Positions 24,288-33,430 are shown, numbered from the stretch's first letter. The stretch: 42,173 nucleotides of DNA from Oscillospiraceae bacterium (GCA_015068765.1 SVJY01000015.1:1-42173); one strand, 5' to 3'. Notes: generated by a model from the letters alone, not told the origin. A program made the numbers and translations.

Positions 24288-27200
24288 TTATTCAAACAGT
24301 TTTCCGAACTTCGTCCAGTGTTCGTATTTTTCCTTTGCCTGCTTTTCAGCTTCCTGGAAAAGCTCTTCGGCTCTTTCCGGGAACTTACGTGCCAGAGAGC
24401 TGTAACGGACCTCATTCATGATGAAGTCTCTGTAGGAAGCGTCGGGCGCCTTGGAATCCATATTGAACGGATTCTTACCCTCTTCCTTCAGTCTCGGGTC
24501 AAAGCGGAAGGTATGCCAGTAACCCGCCAGAACTGCGTTTTTGATAATCTTCTGTGTGTCGGTCATGCCGCCCTTGATACCGTGGTTGATACACGGTGCA
24601 TAGGCGATGATGATGGACGGGCCGTTGTAGCTTACAGCCTCACGGATTGCTTTTACAGTCTGGTTCATGTCATAGCCGAGGGCTACCTGTGCTACGTATA
24701 CATAGCCGTAGCTCATTGCCATTTCTGCAAGGTTCTTCTTCTTGATCGGCTTACCGCCTGCCGCAAACTGTGCAACAGCACCGGTAGGTGTGGACTTGGA
24801 AGCCTGACCGCCGGTATTGGAGTAAACTTCTGTATCGAATACCAGAACGTTTACATCTTCACCGGATGCCAGAACGTGGTCCAAACCGCCGTAACCGATA
24901 TCGTATGCCCAACCATCGCCGCCGAAAATCCAGACCGCTTTCTTGGACAGGAATTCTTTAAATTCAAGTACAGCCTTCGCTTCTACACTGCCGCAAGCTT
25001 CCAGAGCCGCAACCAGTGCCTCTGTTGCCTTAGCATTCTTTTCGCCGTCTTCGTACGTTGCATTCCATTCTGCTGCAGCTGCCTTTACCGTTTCACATGG
25101 AAGGGCTGCAATCTGTTCGCGGAGTCTGTCTCGAATCTGCTTTGCACCAACTGCCATACCGAGACCGTGTTCTGCATTGTCTTCAAAGAGGGAGTTTGCC
25201 CATGCCGGACCGTGACCCTTCTTGTTAGTTGTATACGGTGTGGAAGGTGCACTGCCGCCCCAGATAGAGGAACAGCCGGTAGCGTTAGAGATATAAGCTC
25301 TGTCGCCGCAAATCTGGGTTACCAGCTTTGCATACGGTGTTTCACCACAGCCTGCACAAGCTCCGGAGAACTCGAGGAGCGGCTGGTGGAACTGGGAATT
25401 CTTTACGTTCATGGGGGCTGTGAGAAGCTCTTCCTTATCTGCAACCTTTGTTACGGCATAGTCGAAGCATGCCTGCTGGTCACGCTGAGAGTCGATGGGC
25501 TTCATAACGAGAGCCTTTTCCTTCGCAGGACATACCTTGGCACAGTTACCACAGCCGGAGCAGTCCATAACCGTAACTGCAATACCGAATTCGTACTGAC
25601 CGAGGTCTTTGCCGTTCATCTTCTTGTGCTTCATGTTCTCGGGTGCTGCGGCTACTTCGTCAGCATTCATAACAACGGGACGGATAGCAGCATGCGGACA
25701 AACAAGTGCACACTGGTTACACTGGATACAGTTTTCGGGAATCCACTCAGGAACGTCAACTGCAATACCACGCTTTTCGTATGCGGCAGTACCCTGGGGA
25801 AGGTGACCGTCAACATATTCAACGAAGGTAGATACCGGAATCTGGTCGCCAGCCTGTTTTTCGCAAGGCTTTAAGATGTTCTTTACGAAGGACGGCACAT
25901 CTGCATTTGCCTTCGGTGCATCTTCAGCGTTCTTCCAATCTGCCGGAACTGCAATCTCTTTAATATTCTTTTCGCCTTCTTCGATAGCGGCATGGTTCAT
26001 GCTTACAATTTTTTCACCCTTGGAGGAGAAGGAACGAACAACAGCGTCACGCATATAGCCGACTGCATCTTGGAAGGGAATAACGTTAGCGAGCTTAAAG
26101 AATGCAGACTGCAAAACGATAGAGGTCTTGTTGCCGAGACCCAACTCTTTTGCAATACCGATCGCATCAATAGTATAGAGAGAAATGTTGTTCTCTGCGA
26201 TATACCGCTTCATCTTTGCGGGCAGACGGTCGGAAAGCTCGTTTACGTCCCATGCACAGTTCAGAAGGAACTTACCGCCGGGAACGAGGTCCTGTACCAT
26301 GTCATACTTGTCCACATAGGACGGATTGTGACAGGCGACAAAGTTTGCCTTATTGATAAGGTAGGTGGACTTAATCGGCTTTTCACCGAAGCGAAGGTGA
26401 GAAACGGTGATACCGCCGCTCTTCTTCGAGTCATAGGAGAAGTATGCCTGTGCATATAAATCGGTATGGTCACCGATAATCTTAATGGAGTTCTTGTTTG
26501 CACCTACTGTACCGTCAGAGCCGAGACCCCAGAACTTACATGCTGTGTTGCCGGCAGCCGATGTGTCCGGATTTTCTTCTCTGGGGAGAGACAGATTCGT
26601 TACATCGTCTGTAATTGCCAGTGTAAAGCCGCGGACCGGTTCTTTGGCATCAAGGTTTTTATAGGTCGCAATGATATCGGCAGGAATGGTATCCTTGGAG
26701 CCGAGACCATATCTGCCGCCGATGATTGTGGGTGCATCTGCCTTTCCTGTAAAGCAAGCACACACATCCAGGTACAGCGGTTCACCGATGGAGCCGGGTT
26801 CCTTTGTTCTGTCCAGTACCGCAATCTTCTTGCAGGTTGCAGGCAGAGCTTTGAGGAATGCGTCTACCGGGAAGGGACGGTACAGGCGAATCTTGATAAG
26901 ACCAACCTTTTCGCCCTTTGCGGTGAGGTAATCGATGGTTTCTTCAATGGTATCACAGATAGAACCCATTGCAACAATAACCTTTTCTGCATCAGGTGCA
27001 CCGTAGTAGTTTACAAGGCCGTAGTTTGTGCCGATTTTGGCGTTAACCTTATTCATATATTCTTCTACAACAGCGGGAACGTTGTCATAGAACTTGTTAC
27101 ATGCTTCTCTGTTCTGGAAGAAGATGTCCGGGTTCTGGGCACTGCCGCGGAGAACGGGATGCTCCGGATTTAAGGAACCGTTACGGAATGCACGAACAGC

Positions 27201-27794
27201 ATCCATATCTACCATTTCCTTCAGGTCTTCTGTATCCCAGACTTCAATTTTGTCGATTTCGTGAGATGTACGGAAACCATCGAAAAAGTGCAGGAAGGGA
27301 ACTCTGCCTTTAATGGCTGCAAGGTGTGCGATTGCACCGAGGTCCATAACTTCCTGGGGACTGTTGGAGCAAAGCAGTGCATAGCCTGTCTGACGGCAGG
27401 CCATAACATCGGAATGATCACCGAAGATGTTCAGTGCATGGCTTGCTACACAGCGTGCCGAAACGTGGATAACGGAGGGCAGTAATTCGCCAGCCATTTT
27501 GTACATATTCGGAATCATCAGAAGAAGACCCTGTGAAGCGGTGTACGTTGTGGTCAGTGCACCGGCGGCCAAGGAACCGTGTACAGCACCTGCCGCACCT
27601 GCTTCGGACTGCATTTCTACAACCTTCACAGGCTGTCCGAACATATTATTCTTTTTCTCTACCGCCCATTCGTCGGTAACTTCTGCCATTACCGAGGACG
27701 GGGTAATCGGATAGATTGCCGCAACATCGGTAAAAGCATAGGATGCCCATGCGGCGGCATTATTACCGTCCATGGTTTTCATTTTTCTTGCCAT
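24288..27794 (-). CDS. nifJ: Pyruvate:ferredoxin (flavodoxin) oxidoreductase, homodimeric type
   Basis: A 1168-residue single-chain PFOR that oxidises pyruvate to acetyl-CoA and CO2 and reduces ferredoxin, the central fermentation step of anaerobes. Domain order is complete: N-terminal pyrimidine-binding domain (AIYPITPSSVMAE), then the CoA and gamma domains. Two ferredoxin-type clusters follow, near residues 690 (CIQCNQCALVCP) and 745 (CSGCGNCAKVCP). The C-terminal thiamine-diphosphate domain has the CAGCGETPY cluster motif near 813 and GDGWAYDIGYGGLDH near 956, then SNTGGQASKSTPTGA. The ribosome binding site is TAGGAGG. It is monocistronic with its own consensus promoter and tandem terminators. 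The long plus-strand reading frames opposite it are shadows. Confidence 0.97.
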   Translation of the reverse strand: MARKMKTMDGNNAAAWASYAFTDVAAIYPITPSSVMAEVTDEWAVEKKNNMFGQPVKVVEMQSEAGAAGAVHGSLAAGALTTTYTASQGLLLMIPNMYKMAGELLPSVIHVSARCVASHALNIFGDHSDVMACRQTGYALLCSNSPQEVMDLGAIAHLAAIKGRVPFLHFFDGFRTSHEIDKIEVWDTEDLKEMVDMDAVRAFRNGSLNPEHPVLRGSAQNPDIFFQNREACNKFYDNVPAVVEEYMNKVNAKIGTNYGLVNYYGAPDAEKVIVAMGSICDTIEETIDYLTAKGEKVGLIKIRLYRPFPVDAFLKALPATCKKIAVLDRTKEPGSIGEPLYLDVCACFTGKADAPTIIGGRYGLGSKDTIPADIIATYKNLDAKEPVRGFTLAITDDVTNLSLPREENPDTSAAGNTACKFWGLGSDGTVGANKNSIKIIGDHTDLYAQAYFSYDSKKSGGITVSHLRFGEKPIKSTYLINKANFVACHNPSYVDKYDMVQDLVPGGKFLLNCAWDVNELSDRLPAKMKRYIAENNISLYTIDAIGIAKELGLGNKTSIVLQSAFFKLANVIPFQDAVGYMRDAVVRSFSSKGEKIVSMNHAAIEEGEKNIKEIAVPADWKNAEDAPKANADVPSFVKNILKPCEKQAGDQIPVSTFVEYVDGHLPQGTAAYEKRGIAVDVPEWIPENCIQCNQCALVCPHAAIRPVVMNADEVAAAPENMKHKKMNGKDLGQYEFGIAVTVMDCSGCGNCAKVCPAKEKALVMKPIDSQRDQQACFDYAVTKVADKEELLTAPMNVKNSQFHQPLLEFSGACAGCGETPYAKLVTQICGDRAYISNATGCSSIWGGSAPSTPYTTNKKGHGPAWANSLFEDNAEHGLGMAVGAKQIRDRLREQIAALPCETVKAAAAEWNATYEDGEKNAKATEALVAALEACGSVEAKAVLEFKEFLSKKAVWIFGGDGWAYDIGYGGLDHVLASGEDVNVLVFDTEVYSNTGGQASKSTPTGAVAQFAAGGKPIKKKNLAEMAMSYGYVYVAQVALGYDMNQTVKAIREAVSYNGPSIIIAYAPCINHGIKGGMTDTQKIIKNAVLAGYWHTFRFDPRLKEEGKNPFNMDSKAPDASYRDFIMNEVRYSSLARKFPERAEELFQEAEKQAKEKYEHWTKFGKLFE

Positions 27795-27842
27795 GATAAT
27801 TACCTCCTATTTTTTTGGTAAGATTAAAATTCACTACCTTGT

Positions 27843-27872
27843 AGTATACCAAAAAGACAGTGGTGTTGTCAA
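27843..27872 (-). promoter_or_regulatory. Sigma-A promoter of nifJ
   Basis: On the minus strand TTGACA (27872-27867), an 18-base spacer and TATACT (27848-27843). It lies about 50 bases before the start codon, which fits a highly expressed catabolic gene. Confidence 0.85.
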
Positions 27873-28011
27873 CTGTTTTTTTCTGATATTTCTGTTTTTT
27901 TTCGACAAACTTTTAATTCGTAAAAAAAAGGTGCTTTTGAGGCCCAAAACGGCGACAAATAAAACTTTTTTATGGAAATCAAAGAAAACTGTTTTTTTTT
28001 GGAACAAAAAC

Positions 28012-28020
28012 TGATATAAT
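28012..28020 (+). promoter_or_regulatory. Extended -10 promoter of nfo
   Basis: TGATATAAT gives a perfect -10 (28015-28020) with an extended TG. No good -35 is present; the place is taken by a run of nine T (27992-28000). The rest of the roughly 300-base gap between nifJ and nfo holds only the two divergent promoters and A/T-rich tracts. Confidence 0.6.
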
Positions 28021-28093
28021 GATAAAAAAGAAATGCCTGTCCGTCCAAAAAGGCTTTTCCGGCAATCCGGACGGGTAGAAAGGAAGGGATACT

Positions 28094-28930
28094 ATGTTTT
28101 ATATCGGTTGTCATCTGTCTGCTTCCGCCGGCTTTCTGGCTATGGGACAGACTGCACTTTCCATAAACGCCAACACATTTCAATTTTTCACCCGGAATCC
28201 GCGGGGTGGCAGTGCCAAAGCCATGGACCCTGCCGATGCCGCAGCACTCATGACCCTTTGCCGTGAAAACGACTTCGGTCCGCTTCTGGCACATGCACCC
28301 TATACATTGAACGCCTGCTCCAAGGATGCATCCATCCGAGACTTTGCCTACCGCACCTTTACCGATGATCTCGCAAGGCTGGAATATCTGCCAGGCAGTC
28401 TTTACAATTTCCACCCCGGCAGTCATGTAGGACAAGGCACGGAAGTGGGAATCGCCCAGATCACGGATATTTTAAACCGTGTCCTGTTCCCGGAGCAGAA
28501 AACCACGGTACTTCTGGAAACGATGGCCGGAAAGGGCTCCGAGGTGGGCGGACAGTTTACGGAGCTACGGCAGATTATTGACGGTGTAACCCTTTCGGAT
28601 AAGCTTGGCGTCTGCCTGGATACCTGCCATGTGCACGATGCCGGCTATGACATTGTAAACGATCTGGACGGCGTTCTGGCGGAATTTGACCGCATTATCG
28701 GTCTCGACCGCCTGCGCGCCATTCACATAAACGACAGCAAAAACCCCTTTGAAAGCCACAAGGACCGCCATGAAAAAATCGGAGAGGGTTCTATCGGCCT
28801 TTCGGCCATGACCCGTTTAATCAATCACCCTGCCCTTCGCCATCTCCCCTTTTATCTGGAAACCCCCAACGACGAAGCCGGATATGCGGCGGAAATTAAG
28901 CTTTTACGGAGTGTGTATCATGATTGTTGA
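28094..28930 (+). CDS. nfo: Endonuclease IV (AP endonuclease)
   Basis: Zinc-dependent apurinic/apyrimidinic endonuclease of base excision repair, with a TIM-barrel fold. The 278-residue protein has the complete set of nine metal ligands: H67, H107, E142, D176, H179, H211, D224, H226 and E256. They lie in the motifs [57 protein letters not shown] and LETP. The ribosome binding site is AAAGGAAGG. Its last 11 bases overlap the start of a GntR regulator, so the two genes are co-transcribed. Confidence 0.96.
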   Translation: MFYIGCHLSASAGFLAMGQTALSINANTFQFFTRNPRGGSAKAMDPADAAALMTLCRENDFGPLLAHAPYTLNACSKDASIRDFAYRTFTDDLARLEYLPGSLYNFHPGSHVGQGTEVGIAQITDILNRVLFPEQKTTVLLETMAGKGSEVGGQFTELRQIIDGVTLSDKLGVCLDTCHVHDAGYDIVNDLDGVLAEFDRIIGLDRLRAIHINDSKNPFESHKDRHEKIGEGSIGLSAMTRLINHPALRHLPFYLETPNDEAGYAAEIKLLRSVYHDC

Positions 28931-29636
28931 TAAAAACAGCCCCATTCCTGCCTACCGACAGCTTAAGGCATTCTTGGCAGAAGGGATTCTGCAAAAAACC
29001 TGGGAAGGGGAAATCCCCTCGGAGCGGCAGCTTTCAGATCTTGCCGGCGTAACGCGAATGACCGTGCGGCAGGCGGTGGGAGAGCTTGTAAACGAAGGAC
29101 TTTTGTACCGCATAAAAGGCAAGGGTACCTTCGTTGCAAAACCGAAATTTGAGCAGCATAACATCATGAGCTTTTCTTCCCTTTTGGAAAGCCGGGGCAC
29201 TCCTCCCCGTACCCGGATTCTCTGGTTTGACCCTTATTTTACCGATATGCAAGCCATAAGCCCGGAGTGGAGCGGCAGGGATGAACGGTTTTACCGGTTA
29301 CGCCGTCTGCGTAGTGCCGGGGATGACCCGGTGGGTATTGAAGAGGTCTTTCTTCCCCATGCACTCTGTCCCGGTCTGGAAAGACACAACCTGACCGGCT
29401 CGCTTTATGAAATTCTGTTTTCTTACGGACTCGTAGTACATGGACAGGATGTGCGTATCACAGCACGCCGTCCCTCAGAAGAGGAAGCAGCTCTTTTTTC
29501 CATTCGCAAGGATACGCCGCTTCTGGAGGTGTGCGGCAACAGCCTGGACGAGAATCGTAACCCTCTCTTTTTTGAGCGTGCCATCTATCTCTCCGACCGG
29601 TTTTCCTATAAAGTCGGTATTCTGAACCGGACATAA
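28920..29636 (+). CDS. GntR/HutC-family transcriptional regulator
   Basis: A 238-residue repressor-type regulator. The N-terminal winged helix covers residues 1-75, with the signature [22 protein letters not shown] and [14 protein letters not shown]. The C-terminal UTRA ligand-binding domain runs from about 90 to 235 and ends [19 protein letters not shown]. HutC-type UTRA domains bind small metabolites, often amino sugars or histidine-pathway products. The start is the ATG inside the last codons of nfo, preceded by CGGAG. The coupling to a DNA-repair gene is unusual and its regulon is unknown; no operator is evident nearby. Confidence 0.9.
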   Translation: MIVDKNSPIPAYRQLKAFLAEGILQKTWEGEIPSERQLSDLAGVTRMTVRQAVGELVNEGLLYRIKGKGTFVAKPKFEQHNIMSFSSLLESRGTPPRTRILWFDPYFTDMQAISPEWSGRDERFYRLRRLRSAGDDPVGIEEVFLPHALCPGLERHNLTGSLYEILFSYGLVVHGQDVRITARRPSEEEAALFSIRKDTPLLEVCGNSLDENRNPLFFERAIYLSDRFSYKVGILNRT

Positions 29637-29654
29637 AAGAAATTCATATTTTAC

Positions 29655-29683
29655 TTGCTTTTTGCAAAATAATCGTGTATACT
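29655..29683 (+). promoter_or_regulatory. Sigma-A promoter of the LexA-like regulator, with possible operator
   Basis: TTGCTT (29655-29660), a 17-base spacer and TATACT (29678-29683). A TTGC-N5-GCAA palindrome (29656-29668) overlaps the -35 region and could be an operator for autorepression by the downstream regulator, which is inference. Confidence 0.75.
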
Positions 29684-29710
29684 GTATGGTAAGAAGAAAG
29701 GAGGACGGAC

Positions 29711-30331
29711 ATGGCTTTTGATAAAATCGGATTCGGTAAACGCCTTCATGCAATTATGAAGGAAAACGGCGATACTATTTATTCTCTGGCCACCCATCTG
29801 GGACTAAAGCCCAGCACGGTTTCCCGGTATAATAACGGACATTATGTGCCCAAAGCCCCGGTTCTGGATCAGATTTGCCGTCGTTACGGCGTAAGCCCCC
29901 AGTGGCTTATGGGTGAAGATGTGCCCAAAACCGCCTCCACCACTTCCATGGGACGCTTTATTCCCGTTCTGGGTGATGTTGCCGCCGGTCTGCCGATATG
30001 GGCAGAGGAAAACTACAACGGTCATGTGGCGGTTGACCCGGAAGAACATGTGGATTTCGCCCTTCGTGTCCGGGGTGACAGTATGGTGGGGGCACGCATT
30101 TATAACGGCGATTTGGTGTATGTCCGCCGCCAGCCCCAGGTAGAAAACGGTGAAATTGCCGTTGTGCTGGTAGACGGCGAAGCCACCGTCAAGCGTGTGT
30201 TCTACCACCCCGACAAGCTGGTGCTCCGCCCTGAAAACGAAGCGTTTGCCGATATGGTGTATCAGAAGGCAGATGCACACGACCTCTCTGTTTTGGGAAA
30301 GGTGGTTTTCGTAAAAGGACGGGTAGAATAA
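29711..30331 (+). CDS. LexA-like self-cleaving repressor (XRE HTH plus S24 peptidase)
   Basis: A 206-residue protein. An N-terminal XRE helix-turn-helix (about residues 8-65, SLATHLGLKPSTVSRYNNG) is joined to an S24 LexA/CI-type peptidase domain. The catalytic pair is S124 (RGDSM) and K161 (ATVKR), and the expected cleavage site A92-G93 lies in DVAAGLPI. Such proteins repress genes until RecA filaments trigger self-cleavage, so this is a probable damage- or stress-responsive repressor. It is not LexA itself, which has a winged-helix N-terminus. Phage CI homologues share this architecture, but no phage genes are nearby. Ribosome binding site AAAGGAGG; own consensus promoter. Confidence 0.93.
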   Translation: MAFDKIGFGKRLHAIMKENGDTIYSLATHLGLKPSTVSRYNNGHYVPKAPVLDQICRRYGVSPQWLMGEDVPKTASTTSMGRFIPVLGDVAAGLPIWAEENYNGHVAVDPEEHVDFALRVRGDSMVGARIYNGDLVYVRRQPQVENGEIAVVLVDGEATVKRVFYHPDKLVLRPENEAFADMVYQKADAHDLSVLGKVVFVKGRVE

Positions 30332-30372
30332 CCAAATCCTGCATATGATAGAACAAAAGGTGGTGATGTACC

Positions 30373-30972
30373 ATGAAAATTGAACGAATTGCTTTAAACA
30401 AGCTGAAAGTTACAGTAACCCATGAAGACCTTCTGCTCCACGGTTTAAGCTTTGAAGCTTTTACGGCAGACTCGCCCCGTGTGCAGGACTTTTTCTGGAA
30501 TTTAATTCAGAGGGCAGAACATGAGACCGACTTTGAAATTGAAGAAGGGCGTGTAATCATTGAAGCCATGCCCCTTAAAAACAACGGACTTGTTATCTTC
30601 CTAACAAAGCCTGAAACCGGTTCCTTTCATGAACAGAGCAAATTGCGGCGGGTACGTTACCGTGTAAAATCCGCCCGTCTGCCCCGGGTACGGGGACCTG
30701 TTCTGATTTATCGTTTTGAAAACTTTGATGATCTTTGTGCACTCGTTAAAAATTGGAAATACGGCGATGTGCGAAGCAGTCTTTTTGCTTTGGGGAAGGA
30801 CTATATACTCACACTTTCCCATGACACAACGGTCTGCACGAAACGTGCCGCCGAAGCACAGCTACTGGAATTCGGCTGCCCGGCACACAACTTAACAGAG
30901 CCATATCTGGAAGAACACGCGAAAAAAATCTGCGACGGGGATGCTTTTGATGCCATTCGCAGACATTTTTAG
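30373..30972 (+). CDS. mecA: MecA-type adaptor protein for ClpC
   Basis: A 199-residue protein with the MecA/YpbH layout. The N-terminal targeting domain starts MKIERIALNKLKVTVTHEDL, a linker follows, and the C-terminal alpha/beta ClpC-binding domain contains IYRFENFDDLCALVKN. MecA delivers substrates such as ComK to the ClpCP protease in Bacillus. It is somewhat shorter than the Bacillus protein (about 218 residues). AAGGTGGTGATG is the ribosome binding site. It ends in TAG, 18 bases before the yerC-like gene, likely one operon with the LexA-like gene upstream. Confidence 0.88.
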   Translation: MKIERIALNKLKVTVTHEDLLLHGLSFEAFTADSPRVQDFFWNLIQRAEHETDFEIEEGRVIIEAMPLKNNGLVIFLTKPETGSFHEQSKLRRVRYRVKSARLPRVRGPVLIYRFENFDDLCALVKNWKYGDVRSSLFALGKDYILTLSHDTTVCTKRAAEAQLLEFGCPAHNLTEPYLEEHAKKICDGDAFDAIRRHF

Positions 30973-30990
30973 AAATTGAGGCGAAAAATT

Positions 30991-31269
30991 ATGCTAAAAC
31001 AACCTGAGGCACTGGATGCTTTATGCAGTGCCCTGATTTCCTTAAAAACCGAGGAAGACTGTAAGAAATTTCTGGAGGATTTGTGTACGATTCCGGAGCT
31101 CCATTCCCTGGCACAGCGTTGGAGCGTTGCCCGGCTTTTACACGAGGGAAAAACCTTCAATGAGATTATGACAGAAGTGAAGGCATCTTCCGCCACCATT
31201 TCTCGCGTTAACCGCTGTCTCCTGTACGGTAGCGGCGGCTATAAGGAAATGCTGAAAAAACAAAAGTAA
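30991..31269 (+). CDS. yerC: YerC/YecD-family TrpR-like regulator
   Basis: A 92-residue helical protein of the TrpR-related YerC/YecD family. Family features are the LEDLCTIPELHSLAQRWSVARLLHEGKTFNEI segment followed by a helix-turn-helix (SSATISRVNRCLLYGSGGY). The role in Clostridia is unknown; DNA binding is expected from the fold. The start is ATG 30991 with GAGGCG upstream; a TTG at 30976 lies inside this ribosome binding site and is rejected. A hairpin follows three bases after the stop codon. Confidence 0.92.
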   Translation: MLKQPEALDALCSALISLKTEEDCKKFLEDLCTIPELHSLAQRWSVARLLHEGKTFNEIMTEVKASSATISRVNRCLLYGSGGYKEMLKKQK

Positions 31270-31271
31270 TG

Positions 31272-31303
31272 GCATTTTGATATGGCTTACTGTATCAAAA
31301 TGC
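31272..31303 (+). terminator. Hairpin between yerC and the DUF5662 gene
   Basis: GCATTTTGATA (31272-31282) and TATCAAAATGC (31293-31303) are perfect 11-bp arms with a 10-base loop. The tail TTGTTCT is only weakly U-rich. It may be an attenuating terminator, an RNA stabiliser, or an operator for the yerC product, since its arms form a perfect DNA palindrome. Confidence 0.5.
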
Positions 31304-31329
31304 TTGTTCTATGCAAGGAGAACACTTCC

Positions 31330-31857
31330 ATGGGAAATTTATGGAATCATTTTTCCACTGTGACACGGCATCGCCATGCCGTAATCCGGCATTGCTATTA
31401 TGCCGGAATTTTGGGACGGGGTCTTTTGCATGACCTTTCCAAATACAGCCCCACAGAGTTCTGTGCCGGCGTGAAATACTATAAGGGAAATAAGAGCCCC
31501 AACGAGGGGGAGCGAGAGGCCTACGGCTTTTCCAGAGCATGGATTCACCACAAGGGACGAAACCGTCACCATTTTGAATACTGGACGGATTATGATCGGG
31601 TTACCCATCTGATGTCGCCGGTGAAAATGCCCCTTGTTTTTGTGAAGGAAATGTTTTGCGACCGAGTTGCAGCCAGCAAAATTTACCAGGGCGAAAACTA
31701 TTCCAATCAGCATCCGCTGGACTATTTTGTCCGTGGCAAGGCAAACCGTGCCATTCACCCGGAAACGGCGGCTCTTTTAGAAAAGTGGCTAAGGATTCTT
31801 GCTGAAGAAGGCGAAACTGCCGCGTTTATTGCCATACGCACTTGTAAATCATACTGA
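31330..31857 (+). CDS. DUF5662 family protein
   Basis: A 175-residue protein starting at ATG 31330, 9 bases after AAGGAG. An upstream in-frame extension lies inside the hairpin and is not used. Notable is a histidine-aspartate rich core (HRHAVIRHCYYAGILGRGLLHDLSKYSPTEF, AWIHHKGRNRHHFEYWTDY, and KEMFCDRVAASKIY). This pattern fits DUF5662, a family of unknown function with HD-domain-like metal ligands. A phosphohydrolase activity is possible but unproved. Confidence 0.85.
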   Translation: MGNLWNHFSTVTRHRHAVIRHCYYAGILGRGLLHDLSKYSPTEFCAGVKYYKGNKSPNEGEREAYGFSRAWIHHKGRNRHHFEYWTDYDRVTHLMSPVKMPLVFVKEMFCDRVAASKIYQGENYSNQHPLDYFVRGKANRAIHPETAALLEKWLRILAEEGETAAFIAIRTCKSY

Positions 31858-31875
31858 TTTTAGGAGGATTTCTTT

Positions 31876-33369
31876 ATGCTTTTTGCCAAATCCACACCTG
31901 AACAGGAAGGTATTTCTTCCAGTGATATCAGTGCCCTTCTAAAGACGCTTTCCGACCGGGCACTTTACATGCATAGCTTTTTAATTATCCGAAACGGTAA
32001 ACTGATTACGGAAGCCTACTACGCACCGTTTAACCGTGATTCGTTCCACCGTTTATATTCCTCTTCAAAAACATTTGTTTCTGTGGCCATAGGTCTTCTT
32101 TGTGACGAAGGGAAACTTTCGCTGACAGATAAGGTGCATACGTTTTTCCCGGAATATCCTGCGGAAAGTTTGCATCCCTACATCAGAGAAACGACGGTGC
32201 GCAATTTGCTGATGATGTCTTCCCCTAATGTAACTACATACTCCCTGCCACCTGCAACCGGTCGTTTTGCAACCGAGTGGATAGAATCCTTCTTCCGCAC
32301 GCCTCCCATCAAGCCGGCCGGGACCGTTTTCCGGTATGATACCTCTGCCACCTATATTTTGAATGTAATTGTGGAACGGCTTACCGGAAAACCTTTCTTA
32401 GAATATTTAAAGGATAAAATGCTCCGGGAGCTTGGTTTCTCCGAGGCTGCCAGATGCGTCAAATCCCCAGAAGGCTATTCTTGGGGCGGAAGCGGCGTTC
32501 TCTGTACCTCTCTTGATTTTGCCACTTTAGCTTTTGTTCTGCTTCGTGGCGGTAAGGTGAACGGTAAGCAGTATATTTCTGAATCCTATGTAAAGGAAGC
32601 AACAGCCCGGCAGATTGAAGCAGAAATGAGCGGCATCGATGATATGTTCCGTGCCACTGGGTATGGCTATCAAATCTGGCGTATTTTTGATAACGCATTT
32701 ATTCTCAGAGGTATGGGTTCCCAATTAGCTCTCTGTGATCCGGATAAAGATCTGCTGATTGTTTGTACCGGTGATACACAGGGAAACCCTTCCGGAGACG
32801 AAAACATTATGCAGCCTGTTTATGACTACATTCTAAAAAAAGCCTCCGATAAACCGCTACCTGAAAACGAGGAAGCCTACGATACCCTCTGCGAAACACT
32901 ATCCTCGCTGTCTCTGTATAAACCAAAGGGAAAAGCACACTCGGACATGGAAGGTAAAATCAACAATGTAACATACCTGTTGGATGAAAATCCTTTAGGC
33001 TTCAAATCTGTTCGCTTTACCTTTAAAGACAATGAAGGTACGCTCTTTTATGAGAACGAACGGGGTAAAAAGGAAATCCGGTTCGGTTTAGAGGATTATA
33101 TAGAAGGTCAATTCCCGGAAACCCATTATTGTACAGATATCATTGGAACACCGAAGGGCTCCGGATATTGTCACCTTGCCTTTGCCACCTGGCAAAACGA
33201 CTGGCAGCTTTTACTCCGTGTTAATATCGTGGACGTTTGTTTTGGAAGCTGGACCGTTTCGTTTGCTTTTAATGAGGATAAGATTGGTTTGTCTGCCACA
33301 AAGGTTTGCGAAGGTGGTCTGTACGATTATTCCGGCTGTGCCGGCGGACAGGCCATAAAAGAAGCGTAA
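31876..33369 (+). CDS. Serine hydrolase of the beta-lactamase/class C family
   Basis: A 497-residue protein with the beta-lactamase class C/esterase fold in its first 330 residues. It has the S62-x-x-K65 nucleophile motif (LYSSSKTF), a tyrosine in FRYDTSATYIL (Y154) as likely second motif, and a GMGSQLALCDPDKDLLIVCTGD segment where the third motif region lies. An extra C-terminal domain of about 150 residues is beta-rich. No signal peptide is seen, so it is likely cytoplasmic. Relatives include esterases, D-aminopeptidases and 6-aminohexanoate hydrolases, and nothing here argues specifically for antibiotic resistance. The ribosome binding site is TAGGAGG. Confidence 0.88.
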   Translation: MLFAKSTPEQEGISSSDISALLKTLSDRALYMHSFLIIRNGKLITEAYYAPFNRDSFHRLYSSSKTFVSVAIGLLCDEGKLSLTDKVHTFFPEYPAESLHPYIRETTVRNLLMMSSPNVTTYSLPPATGRFATEWIESFFRTPPIKPAGTVFRYDTSATYILNVIVERLTGKPFLEYLKDKMLRELGFSEAARCVKSPEGYSWGGSGVLCTSLDFATLAFVLLRGGKVNGKQYISESYVKEATARQIEAEMSGIDDMFRATGYGYQIWRIFDNAFILRGMGSQLALCDPDKDLLIVCTGDTQGNPSGDENIMQPVYDYILKKASDKPLPENEEAYDTLCETLSSLSLYKPKGKAHSDMEGKINNVTYLLDENPLGFKSVRFTFKDNEGTLFYENERGKKEIRFGLEDYIEGQFPETHYCTDIIGTPKGSGYCHLAFATWQNDWQLLLRVNIVDVCFGSWTVSFAFNEDKIGLSATKVCEGGLYDYSGCAGGQAIKEA

Positions 33370-33392
33370 ATAGCAAAAGATGTGTAAACAGC

Positions 33393-33430
33393 AAAAAGCA
33401 CCTGGAAGGAGTTCTTCCGGGTGCTTTTTT
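33393..33430. terminator. Bidirectional terminator between the hydrolase and rplQ
   Basis: AAAGCACC and GGTGCTTT, plus an inner GGAAG (33404-33408)/CTTCC (33414-33418) pair, form one long stem with a single mismatch. A run of A stands on its left side and a run of T on its right, so it can end the plus-strand hydrolase transcript and the minus-strand ribosomal operon. Confidence 0.85.

Noticed and set aside
24318-25874. 518-codon plus-strand reading frame
   Set aside because: Lies opposite nifJ, whose domains are complete. The frame encodes a cysteine- and leucine-rich product without recognisable domains or ribosome binding site; it is a shadow.
31876-33369. Antibiotic-resistance beta-lactamase
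   Set aside because: The fold and S-x-x-K motif are shared with many esterases and peptidases, there is no signal peptide, and a large extra C-terminal domain is present.
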